Below are positions 1 through 12,400 of a stretch of 21,732 nt of DNA, piece by piece. Every line of letters begins with the position of its first letter. Within the stretch, counting starts at the first letter, position 1. Origin of the DNA: Pelargonium nanum (lineage: Eukaryota > Streptophyta > Magnoliopsida > Geraniales > Geraniaceae); assembly GCA_036897485.1 (NCBI GenBank), contig JAYMTF010001711.1, positions 1-21,732 of the forward strand. Direction: 5' to 3'. The notes beneath the pieces are model-generated. The model made no database searches, was not told the origin of the DNA, and saw nothing but the letters and a program-made list of their open reading frames with translations. The position numbers and the translations under genes are program-made.

Positions 1-128
1 GGCAGTGTTTCATAGAAATAGATTGAACTATAAGAAAAACCAAACTATAGAAATACTAATAAACATACACATCTAGAGCATATTCACATCTAAAAGATAG
101 AAGGAAAAAAAATTATATGTATAAAAAC

Positions 129-3100
129 CTTAAAACCAGATCTCTGAATTGCAATTGCAACTGAGCGGAACTGTGGATAATCCTTCAACTTGGAAATAAC
201 AAATGATTTTCCAATCTGTCAATGCATACCAGAACAAGAATACAATTAAAATATAAACATCAGATAAAGGCATAAAGCACATATAAAATCCAATAACCAG
301 TTGAAAGGAATAAGATGAATATCAAAATATGTAAGATTCTTTCATAGTAGTAGTAGACAACAAATATGATATAGATGAATATAATGATGCTTTTAGCCTT
401 TGATTAACGAACTGGACACTGGGATCCACATACAACAATAGAGTGGAAACTTACTGTTCTACCAAGAATGAATGCAGCCCCAGCACCAATAGTAGCACCA
501 ATGGAATCTGCAACAAACCCAATAGGCAACCCGAAGAGATAGCCTCCACCAAGCTGCGTGAAGGAGACCAAAAACACATGAGGTTTCTCGAACCTTGTGA
601 GACAAAATGCATAGGACTTCATCACAAGCATTGTTTTGCATAGTAAGAATTAAAATAAATGCAAAAGTGGCTTATTTATATATTTTATCCACTTGCAATT
701 TAGATTGACCAAACAAAATCAAGCTAAGAAATACAATGAAATCATAAGCAGAAAATGAGTTAAACATATACCATTCCTTAAAACTCAGATACAAACAAAA
801 AGATTCAAAACAGACAAACCTTAAAGACAAGCACCTGATATGTATTTCTATACCACAAGCAACTCTCATTTAAAATCACCAGATCTCAAAAGTCCTTCCT
901 TAACCAGAGACTCCATCCATTGACACCCCAAAATCTCTATAGACTAAAACTGTCCTTAACACTATACCATTCAACCTTCAATCCTTGCTGCTATTTCAAT
1001 CCACTGAACCCATTTCATAATTTCATTTTAGAAATTATTTTCTAAATCACTTTGACCTCCCATATCTTTTAGGGAGAAAAAAAATACATATCCATCCCTG
1101 CTAGCATGTCAGAGGGTTGAAATTTCAAACAAAATATTAAAAACAAAAATTGTTAAAACATTTTGTTACCCACCTAAAGCATTTGGAAGTGTAACAGCTC
1201 CAACAATATTGAAGTGCGAGTGCTTTATAGCAAGGAACATGTTACACTAACAAATTTGAATTGCTTCCAGTATGTATGTTTCTGATTACTATTTTCCTCA
1301 CTCATCCTTCTCGTATACTCTTTAAGGGTACCCTATTCCACATTAGTTCAGGCACGTGCTTCATGCATTCACTAGTATAAGAACTAACAATATCATAGAA
1401 TCGGACACCTTCATTACATATCGACCTCATGCAGTAATACCCTAACGGTGGGAAATTCATATGTAGCACATATTAAGTGATTTTCAACAGAAGGTTAAGT
1501 AAACAAAGGTACCAAACTGTGGGATACAGACCTTAACCCATCACATAGCAAAGGAGGAGGAAATAAGTGTGTGAGCTAGTATGTAAACTCATAGAAGATA
1601 TTATTATAGATGAGAAAGAAACAAGCTAAAAATATGAGTAATGGCAGTAAAAATTTATAAATATATATATATATATCAAAGGCAACAACAATTTATCAGT
1701 GGCATCCATGTTGGCTACAAACATCAATTTGGGTATGTTTGCTTACAGTCAGAACTGATGCTGGAACTGCCAAAACTGTTAGAGGAATGTATGCAACTGC
1801 CCTGAAAATAATTCAAACACAGGTAAGAAGGTTAGAAATTCAATCATTTCATATTTTCATAATAGAACAATCTGATATGCAGGATAGATGGATGAAGAGA
1901 GAGAACAGAGCAGGGCGATATCCATTGAAAATATATAGAGCTGCTCCATTTCATTATGAATAGAAACCAATAAATAGACTAGACATAGTGTCATAGACAA
2001 CCTAGGAAAATCAAACCACAGTGACATCCATTTAAGGTTTTCCATTCTTATTTTAGAATATAGATTATCCCCATTATGATAAAAATTGAGTCCACAACTT
2101 AATAACTGCGAAAAAGATCTTGTGATAGCTCAAACTTATGGAATCAGTACAAAAGACGTGATGAAACCTCTAGGGATGAGAGATGTCTGGCTCAATATAC
2201 TGTTTCAATTCTCAAAGTACTTGATTCCATCTTTCGTAATTCTATTCCATGTAACATAAGCATGTAACCAGTACACAACACTTGTTTCTATATAATGCTA
2301 GGCTAGGACAAAAGGATCCCAGAAGTAGGGATATTCTCTCTTTCCCCAACCCCTTCAAATTGAAGGAAAGAAAATGAACAAAGCTTATCTATTCAGCCAA
2401 AAGGAATAAAACAAAAATGAAATAAACCGTAATACTATGTCTCCAATGCCTCTTGATTCACAGTTTCAGAAACCTAGCATAACAATACAAGATGCAGAAT
2501 TGCAGAGCACTCTCAAGCTCTCACGAAGGCTAGAAACAAAAGCTTAAAAAAGACTATTGCTGAACCGGAAATTACTTGATAAGTGAAAGTTACGCCATAG
2601 TTCAAGAAGTAGGTTTAGTAGCAAGGCTGCAAATACTATTGTATCAAAACAGAGCTTGCAAATCCATGCCCAATCTATATAATGGTTGCCATGAATAATT
2701 AAAGAAAACCTTGCTCTTTTCTTAATATGATGATATGTAATTTTCATATATCCAACATAAGCAGGTCATATCAATGGATGTCAACAAACATTAAGGAGGG
2801 GTTTGTAGTATTTCTTTTCTAGTTTAACTAAAATAGAAACAAATTACTTTCCAAATATTTCAGCTATTCAAAAAATTTAAGGTACTGACATAGCACATTA
2901 CCATATTATTTCAATTCCTCAAAATTTGGGTATACTTAATTAATTTAAGGACAGAGATTATGCTTTCTTTAATCCCAAAGAATACCTCCCAAAAAGTTAA
3001 TGGCCGCAATAATTAATGTAAGAATACCCAACATATCCTATATTCCTAGGGATTAAATTAAAATTTGCCAAGTGTACACCCCCAAAATGATGAGAAATTT

Positions 3101-3811
3101 GAACATCTTGTTTTACATCATCAGCTTATTAGTATGGATTCAAGTAGTAATGCAGTATTTCCAGATACTCGACATTATATGACAAGTGGAATCAACAATG
3201 CAGATATTGAAGTTTTCTGGAAAGAAAAAAAGAAGAAGAAGAAGAAGAAGAAAGTAAATTATAACACTTACAGCACAAGTGGACCCCAGGGACCAAGATC
3301 CTTCTCAACCCATAGTAAGAAGTCCTTTAAAATCTACAAGACCACAAAAAATTCCATCAATGGACAAAAAGATATATCATCTTAATCGATAAGAATGTAA
3401 CATAGAACCAAACCCTGTTGTTCTAATCTAACCAATTAACCAGATTAACAAATTCCAAAAACAAAGAAAAGCATTGTACACTATGGAGCTAACAAATGGC
3501 ACCCATCAGTAAACTGAATACAGGAAGGTCAATACTGACAAAAACAAAAACCCCCAATTTAGATCCCAAATCAGCCTATTGATTGCAGCCAACAAATGGG
3601 AAATCTCAAAAAAAGACCTATCACCATCCAATCATAACCTGATCTTCAATAAACCCTCACTAGAAATTCAAAATAAAATTCATAAAACCGATTGAACAAA
3701 AGAGGTGACCTTTTCGACGGGAAGAGTGAAACAAGCGGTGGTGACAGCGGCGACGACGAGAAGGAGGAGGGAGAGGCGGAGAGCGGAGCCCCAGGTCCAG
3801 GTGAAGGCCAT
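129..3811 (-). CDS. VTT-domain (SNARE-associated Golgi / TVP38-TMEM64 family) membrane protein, 5' part
   Basis: Partial gene running off the left edge. Coding exons read on the minus strand: 3811-3710, 3333-3272, 1801-1747, 553-455 and 215-129; every junction is GT-AG and the frame stays open for 135 residues. Residues about 9-30 form a hydrophobic N-terminal segment. Then comes the start of the VTT domain: DFLLWVEKDLGPWGP, the helix AVAYIPLTVLAVPASVL, the hallmark LGGGYLFGLPIGFVADSIGA (residues 74-93), a Gly/Ala-rich helix ending LGRT, and GKSFVISKLKDYPQFRSVAI. The family's remaining domain and C-terminal tail, roughly half of an expected 260 or so residues, should lie to the left. I chose ATG 3811 because no ATG lies upstream in this frame before the 5' flank. 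Family knowledge: VTT proteins are multi-spanning membrane proteins of the Golgi, endomembranes or plastids, some with lipid-scramblase activity; the substrate here is unknown. Identification is firm at family level. Confidence 0.9.
3227..3254. repeat. (AAG)n microsatellite
   Basis: A run of A followed by about eight AAG units. It lies in the second intron of the VTT-domain gene, about 18 bases downstream of that exon's splice donor. On the gene's own strand it reads as a TTC-rich pyrimidine tract. Confidence 0.8.
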
Positions 3812-5521
3812 GGAGAGCCGGCGACGCCAAGGTCTGCAATCGTCGTCGCTGACGTTGCAGTCGGAGATGGGTTGCTTCAAGGACAAGCGAGACCTTAGAC
3901 CCTCGAAGTTTGCCAGATTTGATTTGGTTTAAAGCCAAAACAGCCACACATCAGTCCATTCACTGGATCGGTTCGACTCGATTTCAATTCAATTCAATTC
4001 TCGAAACAAAATGACAAAAAGATCGTGTCTTCTATGGCGATTTCAACCCAACAGAAGAAGAAAGTTAGCTACAACATACAATCGCACTCTCTGGTCTCTC
4101 TCTTTGGTTTGGATTGCGTTTGGTGCAAATGGTGAGCGTAGTTCGCACGAGTACAAAGTCTCTGTCTCTATCTCGTTCCGTGTATTCTAATGGATGCCGA
4201 CACGTGTGGTGAAACCCTTTTCTCTGTTTTCTGGTAGATTTAAGCAATTTCGTAGAAGTTACATAGAAGATGCCACAAGTTAAAACAGACTTTGGTTTTG
4301 CTTAGCAGTGAAGATGTGAACTTGATTTATTTTTATTCATTTATAAACGAGGTAGTGATAGTTGGAGATATGTTTTTGTTATAAAAAAAATTGTACTCAC
4401 AATTAAAAATGTTTTAATAAAGAATTTAGATTTTTTATAAAAGAATGTTATTTCTAAACTGAAAATGATATTTCCCTTTAAAAAAGATAATTGAAATTGA
4501 TATTTTTATCCTAGTCATGTTTATCCCTATCTACTGTTGAAATCATGTTCATCTATTTGATGTGTTTTCTAGTGACAATTTTAGGTGAAGATGTTCTACA
4601 TTAGTACGAAGAAGAATACACGTATCATAAATAATTTTCGATTATGTGGGTGGAACTAGTAGTTGTGGAAGGTGGAAAGAGGTTGGATATCGTGTGTGCG
4701 TCTTCGTGATAGACTTGATTTAACTTGTTTCAAGCTGTGGGTAGTAGACTCATAGGGTATAATCTAATCAACTCGGTCAATAGGGAGAGACCAACTAGTT
4801 CAACTTGATTGACTTAGGACTTAGGACGGTGTAACTCGAGTCACTATATGATTTTGTGTAGCTCAATTTTGTGCAACCAGAGACATGGCAAGCACTCGTT
4901 GGGTGGCAACTTAGGAGTGACAATGGCAAAGGGGCAACAAAGATATTTCCGCGCTCAATAGTTTACTAACGAGTCGAAGAATGGGGAAGACGAGACAAAA
5001 TGTATGTATGTTTACGCTAAGTGGCCTACCAGGCAATGACATGGTCCGAAAGAGGGGTTGTGAAAGAAACGCTCCAAAGTGGAAGTTCGTAAGTGGTTTT
5101 CAGAACGTGACGCTCTAGAAATGATTTTGAGGGAGTGCCTCGAGGAAGCTAATTGAATGAGCCTCTTAAGGAAACTCCTTAAGGGACCGCCTTCAGAGAG
5201 CTAATTGAGGAATTGTATGAGGGAGCGATGTTCTAAAAGTGAAGCACCAACAATATGCATTGCGGGATTATATTCGGGGAGTGCTTTCCGTGAGCAAGCT
5301 CCGTTTGCACTCACGAATGCTATTGCGTGGTGTTGGTATGATATTCCAGGATGAATGTTCTACAAAGAAATCATAAAAGAAGTACAAATGTATGAAATAA
5401 CAATAATAAACATTTAATTAAATTTGACCTTTCACATGAAGACGCGTGTCTTGACCATTGCGTTATCCCCAAGGAGACAACAAGATTAGCTTTACAATTA
5501 CATATGTTATAAATAAAAAAT
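3812..5521. other. Divergent intergenic region, 5' flank of the VTT-domain gene
   Basis: No supported gene. The first 300 bases should hold the 5' UTR and promoter of the minus-strand VTT-domain gene; they include CT-rich stretches and a G-box-like ACACGTGT near 4200. From about 4310 to 4560 the sequence is AT-rich and plain. From about 4730 to 5400 it is less AT-rich, has no long open frame, and contains repeated GCTAATTGA words and short inverted repeats. That block may be a decayed mobile element, but I cannot assign a family. Confidence 0.5.
4200..4207. promoter_or_regulatory. G-box-like ACACGTGT
   Basis: The palindromic core CACGTG lies about 390 bases upstream of the VTT-domain gene's start codon, in the divergent promoter region. 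G-boxes bind bZIP and bHLH factors in plants. No expression evidence is available, so a role here is only possible. Confidence 0.25.
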
Positions 5522-6257
5522 AGGGGAAATTACTGTTTACTGCCCTATAAATTAACATTTTGTAACTGACCACCCTAAAGTATTTTTTGTAACTTTTGAG
5601 TACCCTAAAGTAAGAAAAGCTCTTTCTGGTCAGTTAAGTTTGACGGAAAAACACCATCTCTCATCATGTGCACAACACACGACTTAAAAAAAAATTGAAA
5701 TGACAATTGTACCCTTATTCTTCTTCATTGGTCAAGAACAAGTTCATGAATGTTCACCGGAAACTTTAAAGTTTCGCTGAAAAATTCAAAGGTTTATCCG
5801 GAAAATTTACTTCTTTTTTGTTCAAACAACACAAATCCAACATAAACTCAACACAAATCTAACACAAACTAAACACAAATCCAACACAATCTCAACACAA
5901 ATCCAACAAAAAACCAACACAAATTCAACCCAAACCCAAAATTGGTTCAACCAACACAAATCCAACTCAAACCCAAAATTTGTTCAACCAACCCAAATTC
6001 AACACAAACACTAACATTTGACTAATAAATTCAACGCAAATTCAAAATTTGTTCAAACCAACACAAATTTGAAAGTACAAGTTAGTCAATTGTTAGAATG
6101 GACAAAGAGTAGTTAAGTAATTTCGCAATTTAACGGATAGAAAATAGACTGAAAGAGCTTTTGACAGTTAAGAGTAGTCAAAAGTTACGAAAAGAAGTTA
6201 AGAGTAGTCTATTGCAAAATGTGTCATATAGAATAATACTAAACGATAATTTCCTCT
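5522..6257. mobile_element. Non-autonomous long-TIR DNA transposon (Mutator-like), 736 bp
   Basis: The two ends are inverted repeats of about 125-130 bp: 5522-5646, starting AGGGGAAATTACTG, and 6130-6257, whose reverse complement starts AGAGGAAATTATCG. By eye they match at roughly 70 percent and share landmarks in the same order: ACATTTTG, GTAACTTTTGA, AAAGCTCTTTC. Each arm also carries an internal subrepeat containing GTAACTTTTGA. The flanking 9-mers are ATAAAAAAT (5513-5521) and AAAAAAAAT (6258-6266), 8 of 9 identical. This fits the 9-bp target duplication of Mutator-like elements, but the A-rich context makes it weak proof. There is no transposase frame inside, so it would need help in trans. 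The right end is 241 bases from the ECR1 start codon, so it lies in or next to that promoter. Confidence 0.7.
5822..6066 (+). repeat. G-poor, C/A-rich imperfect tandem repeat in the transposon core
   Basis: The middle of the long-TIR element is built from degenerate copies of an AACACAAATCC-like unit of about 10-12 bases. Long stretches of the plus strand have almost no G, giving strong strand asymmetry. It has no usable coding frame. Such arrays grow by slippage and commonly fill non-autonomous transposons. Confidence 0.65.
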
Positions 6258-6498
6258 AAAAAAAATAATCACATATTTTGGCAAACATGGGCTGAGCCGC
6301 TTTGGAGTCTACGGACGCGGGTTAGGAGCCAGTGCCCACTCCGTGACCATTGATTGCATCCATTTAGACCGTCCGTCGATGGCTTAAAATCACCAACACA
6401 GCGTAAAAGCCAAGCTACCATAACCAAACCTGTGCTGCTTCTCGTTCCATTTCAAGGAAAGCTCTTGGAGTTCCAGTCTCTCCCCCCGGTTCTCTACA

Positions 6499-9400
6499 AT
6501 GGCGGGCGCAACAGCAGAACCCAGCAGATCCAGAGACCTCGACAAACTCCTCCTCAGGCCCGGCAATATCGTCGGACCTACCTTCGAACCGGGAACTGAA
6601 GTACGTTAACCTTTCCTTTCCGTTCCGTTCCCCAACTGCGATCCTGCAACATGTCTAGTCTCGATTTTTGGTGTTCATGTCTATTTTGTGTGTGCGTGGG
6701 TTTCGCAGTTGAGGGATGATCTTCAGAAGTACGCCAAGGTTTTGGTGGTGGGTGCCGGTGGATTGGGTTGCGAGCTCCTCAAGGACTTGGCTTTGTCCGG
6801 TTTTCGGAACCTTGAAGTAATTGACATGGACCGCATCGAGGTTTCCAATCTTAATCGTCAATTTCTCTTCAGGTGTTTCTGTTTCTCGAATTCTACACTA
6901 TTCTATTTGAGACCTTTTGTTTCTCTACTTTTAATTGTTTGAAATGCATATATATATATATATATATATAACTGTATAATCCTTGTAATGAAAATTAGTA
7001 GAAGGTGAGCTGCTTGGGCAGGCTAGGTCATGTTACAATGATTGTTAATTTTTTTTATTGCGTGTGGTACTGTGGTTTCATAAATTGGTTATCCCATTCA
7101 CATTTCCTTGATGAATTTGGAACGACCTTGGCCGTGTTATTCAAGTATTGAAGGAAAATTAAAGAGAAAGGCACTCTTGCACTGATTCAAGCTCAGTGTT
7201 GCTCTAAGAAAAAAAAGATAAGAGAATTCACTAACTAAATCTTGTGGCCTATCATCTTGTTATTTATTGCTAAGGTCATAGTCGAGTAGTCTGGCATGTG
7301 CTTGTTTGCTCTTGGTGCTCCTCTTCTCAGCCTTATGATCATCATTGCCTTCCTCTGCATCAACAGGCCTGCTTGGTGATGTGTTTGAAGCTACTTGATG
7401 ATCAAAACTTCTTGATGGTCTGTTGTTCATAAGCAGTTGATCGATCTTGCTATCCTAACTGTGTAATTTCTTTTTTATCTGTGTTTATTCACAGACCACA
7501 TCCTTCGTTTTCTCTTGCTGTTGTGCATAGACAGCTTCAATGCTTTCCAATCTTGCATTAGCCGGAGCAACCATCTTTGCAGGAGGGTAAAGCACCAAAT
7601 GGAACAACCTTGGCCTTGTTATTCAAGTATTAAAGCCTTAAAGGAATATTACAGAGAATGGTACACTTGCACCGGTTTGAGCTCAGTGTTGCTCCAAGAA
7701 GATGAAGTTACAATGAGAGAATTCACTAACTAACTCTTATGGCCTATAATCTTGTTATTTATAGCTAAGGTCATAATCGAGTAGTCTGGCTGGCGCATGC
7801 TTGCTTCTGGTGCTCCTCCTCGCAACCCTTGCATGTTTTTGCATCTCACTCTCAACCTTCTGATCATCATGGCCTTCCTCTGCATCTCCCAGCCAGCTGT
7901 GATCAGTTGTAACTGCCCATGCAAGTTGGCACTTGGCAGCTTCCCTAACAACCTGGCCAGCCTGTGCTTTGCCCGAAATAGCCCCAACTTCATTGATGGT
8001 TTCTCGCAGTCTTACCAGAATTCTGCTTTGAAACAATGAACATGAAGCAATAATTAACTGTCTAGGTTGAATCTAGATAAAATTGTTGATTTGAATACTG
8101 AATGACCTTCATTTATCTTTCCACAACATGACTGAGGGTAGGGATTTGGGCTATGAAGTTCTATATGCTATTTTTGAACTTCTAAAGGAAATCTTTGGTA
8201 GCATGTGTTAGTTCCTTGGCATGTATCTACCACTTAGATGCTTGTACTTGTAGCAAGTTGTATGCTAACACAACAGTATATAAGGGTAATTATAAAGACA
8301 TTATGCCTGTGTTATGACTTGGATAGTACCACTCTAAAGTTACTTAGAGTGAAGATTAAAAGAAAATTTAAGATAATCGGGTTTTCTGTAGAAAGCAGCA
8401 GATGTTGCATACTTTTATTAATGAAAAACATAGATATATTTTAAAACACTGTCAGTACAGAGTATTCATGTAGTGCAGTGCACTGTTGACATTCCACTCT
8501 CTTAATTAATTTGTTATTGCAGCCATAATATATAACTTTCTGGTTCATGTATGGTGTATTTAGCTTATTTATTTTGACCTTCTTTTATTGTTCTGGTATT
8601 CATGTAGACTTCAAGATGTTGGGAAACCAAAGGCCGAGGTTGCAGCAAAACGGGTTATGGAAAGAGTTAGTGGTGTGAATATAGTCCCACATTTCTGTCG
8701 GATTGAGGACAAAGAACTTGAATTTTATAATGATTTCAGTATTATTGTTCTTGGTCTTGATTCGGTTGAAGCTCGAAGCTACATTAATTCTGTGGCTTGT
8801 GGTTTTCTTGGTGTGTTTCTATATCCATCACTTTTCCATAATGTCATTTCACTTCTATATGATATTACTAGTTTTCTATATTACTAGTTTTCTATATTAC
8901 TAGTTTTCTAGCTTTTGTACGTTTGTCAAATGACTTTATATATCACCATATTCTTTCTATATTCCTCTTCAACATATCAAGCTGCAGATGTTTTTGATAG
9001 TGAAGTCCTTGTTTTGCATTTCTAGATCATATGTAAGCTTAAATTGGTTTTTCTTCATTGCTGTTTTTCTCTTTTTGTGTGTTAATATGAGAACTAGTTT
9101 TTCATATTTGATAGGAATCGGGAAAAATGATATGCCATATATGTGTCTGTGTCCAAATGAAAGCAATAACTTAGATGAAATGTCTAAAAACTAGACTCAG
9201 TACCAGAAGATCTGTTACATGGGATATCCAACAGTGGCTATGAGGTTATAAAGTAAAGGAAATTGAAATTGAAATCACAAATAGGCATGCAATAATTTAC
9301 GTGCACCGCATACTCTTTCTATTCCGAGCATTCCCAGCCATATATAACAACCACAACCAAACCATGAAATATATAATATTTGAATTCATCTCATTCTCTT

Positions 9401-12400
9401 CTTTTCTTCATTTTTTTTTCGTGATATTTCTAGGTGTTGTGCTGCCAAAATTTCTCTAATCTATATGATATAGCAGTATACTTCATGAACACTATCACAT
9501 CAAAAGCATTTCAGATGGTTTATCATAACTCCGTATCATATGCTTAAGCTATTATGGGGAAATGATTTTGTTATTTAATAGCCAATATGACACTTAGTAC
9601 CTTGTGAAAGCAATTTTACACCTTGAAACCGAACCTTAGAGTAGTATTGGTTGGAGTATTTATAAATCATTTATCAATTATCATAAAAATGGTATTCAAA
9701 ATCCTAGAATACATATATTTTAAAAAATTAATACATTTGTGTGCCTTATTTTCAAAAGGTGTGCGTCTTGTGCTGCGGCTTCGAAAGAGGTTTGGCCATT
9801 GTGCACCAAGTGCTGTAAATAACATTGGACATAGTATCTATTGTATGAGGGATGTACTTCAATCTAGAAATAAATTTATACTTTTAGGTGATCTTTGTTT
9901 CCAATTAATATCAAGAAAGGTTTGCTTGGCCATTTCTCATTCATAATGTTATTTAAGCTTTTGACTTGAGGTTCATAATTACTTATATTTAAATATGGAA
10001 AAAACTAATTCCAATCTACACTGTTAAGGAGTTCAATCAATTTGTTCCATGAGTCTGTGTTCAACCTTAAATCTACTCACTAAGTGGGAATACTATTTGA
10101 GCATTGAATTTCATAGATCCTGCATTCTTTTATAGTTTGTATGGCTTTCATGGGAAAATGTTTTGTATGAGCGAATATCAAAGCCTTCACTTAGACAAGG
10201 GAACTTCATATGTAGGTCAGTTTTAAATTGAACAAGGTTCATTTGTATTTGATTTAATTTTGTATCTTGAGTCGATGTTCCTCCAGATAATGCCATAACT
10301 GGATTGTAGATATCATTCTTATAGACATTTAGTTATGCTTTCTAAGTAGTGTTATAATATATCTTACCATTTATTTATTTTGGTTAATTCAGAATATGAT
10401 TCTGATGACAATCCTCTAGAAGAAACTATAAAGCCTATGGTGGATGGTGGTACTGAAGGTTTCAAGGGCCATGCCAGGGTGATCATGCCTGGAACAACAC
10501 CATGTTTTGAATGTACCATCTGGCTTTTCCCCCCTCAAGTGAAGTTTCCTTTATGCACTCTTGCAGAGACACCTAGAACTGCTGCTCATTGTATTGAATA
10601 TGCTCACTTGATTAAATGGGATGAGGTGCTTAATTACTTTCTCCGTTGCTCCTATCGTGAAGAGGTTACTTTGAGGTAATTGTGATAATATCTGACAATA
10701 AGTTGAACTTGTAGGTGCACAGCAAAAAGGCTTTTGACCCAGATGACCCAGATCATATGAAGTGGGTTTATTCAGAGGTAGATAACTTGCTCCATGTTGT
10801 CAATCTTATTAGTATTGATTTTCATATTTATTCATTAAATTTAATTTACCATTTTCCTACAGGCTGTCAAGAGGGCTGAACTTTTTGGCATTCCAGGAGT
10901 CACATATTCTCTAACTCAGGTATATGACTCTCTATCTTGTCCATTTTTCTGACATTGTATTTTCATGTCATTTTGGTTAGACCTTTGAGTTATTTTTTTT
11001 CCCTTTTTGATCATATATTTTATGCTTTTACTCCTTTTAGCATCTGATAAATCTTTCATGGCATTCTGGTGTGTTCAAAATATTCTATTGCTATTATCTG
11101 ATCCCTTTAACCAAAATAAAATGCAATGAAGGAAGAGGGAAAAGAAGAAGAAGCTTTTTTATTATTTTTTAATTATAAGCCTTAAGATGTGAGAGTTTGG
11201 TAGACAAAGTTTTGGAACTTTAATATTGTGAAATCCATTTTTCTCTATGATAAGTCTGAATAGTGGTTTATTCTTTGTATTTTACGTTTTGGGGCTACAG
11301 GGTGTTGTGAAAAATATTATACCAGCTATTGCTTCTACCAATGCCATTATATCAGCTGCATGTGTGCTGGAAACCTTAAAGATTGCATCAGGATGCAGCA
11401 AAACTCTATCCAACTATCTAACGTATGACTTACTCTCTCTTCTATATCATCTGGATACCTTGGAGGTTTCATTTCTCAAATTCTTAGTTTAAAGAGGTCT
11501 TCATTGTTCCTAACTGCTTATGTTTAAATAAGCCTTGATTAGTTCATGACTGCACTCCTACGTTATACGGATAGGTTAAATTGTGACGATTATCTGTAAC
11601 GCATATCCATAAGCTATTTTGTGTATTGACCTTAAAAGAAAAAAGAAAAATAAAACTGAATACGTTGCTGGGTACGTTGTTGTGTACATAATAATATTAA
11701 ATACTTCAATATATTCAACAGAAGTATTATAGATAGATTGTTATGTTTGTGTTTAAATAGTTCTAGTTCAGTAAGCTATTTCAGTCACACATTCGTTATT
11801 ACAAATCCACAATCTAAAACATGGCTCAAAGGCTGTTTCATAGTATCAATAGTCAGTTTCATATCTCCTATTTCTATTGGTGTACTAGTTGCTTTATTAG
11901 CGAAATCCCTCTTCCATATCTAGTAATATTTCTGGTCTGTACATTGATATGCTCTTAGAGTAGGTGGTATTCCTAAGTTTCCCACTTTGGACTATTTCCT
12001 CTCTAAGTAAGTGAAATCTGTGTTATGCTCCTCAGGTATTTTTTTTTAATTGCCTCTGCCTTTCTGGTTACTAGAGTTGTCGCATCTTTGTCCACTTTGA
12101 TTGCCTTGGGAAAACATTTTTCTCCAAACCTCATGGTCAAATATTTATGTTCCAATTAAGATCAGCAAATTTGTGAAGGGTTCTTGGTATTGACTATTAA
12201 TTTTATCTAGGCATTTTGTTCTAAAATAAAAAGGGTGACATTCTCTTATTTTGTTGGCTGCCATATATTTTTCCCAATCCGTTAACCTTAGTTGGGTTTG
12301 GTCTCTCTATTCTTTTATGGTATAATCATCCATTCTGTTTAGTTTATTGAGGGGTCACTGATGTGCAACAGTCCAAACGTCCAATTACTGCACAAGCTTT

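Noticed and set aside
2790-3060. Possible MITE with GGAGG...TATTCTTT-like ends in VTT-gene intron 2
   Set aside because: The end similarity is short and breaks up quickly; no clear target duplication.
3065-3385. 106-codon plus-strand open frame
   Set aside because: Contains the AAG microsatellite as polylysine and overlaps exon 2 of the VTT-domain gene on the other strand; a shadow frame.
3812-3886. N-terminal extension of the VTT-domain protein (SLKQPISDCNVSDDD)
   Set aside because: The frame is open upstream, but it would start at TTG; the first ATG in this frame is 3811, which gives the usual family N-terminus.
3660-3947. 95-codon minus-strand open frame over exon 1 of the VTT-domain gene
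   Set aside because: It is another frame of the GC-rich first exon; the frame with the hydrophobic helix and the LPVEK splice end is the one that continues into exon 2.
9623-9946. 107-codon open frame in ECR1 intron 3
   Set aside because: AT-rich, no recognisable motif, and not needed for the continuous ECR1 reading; most likely chance or an unplaced old repeat.
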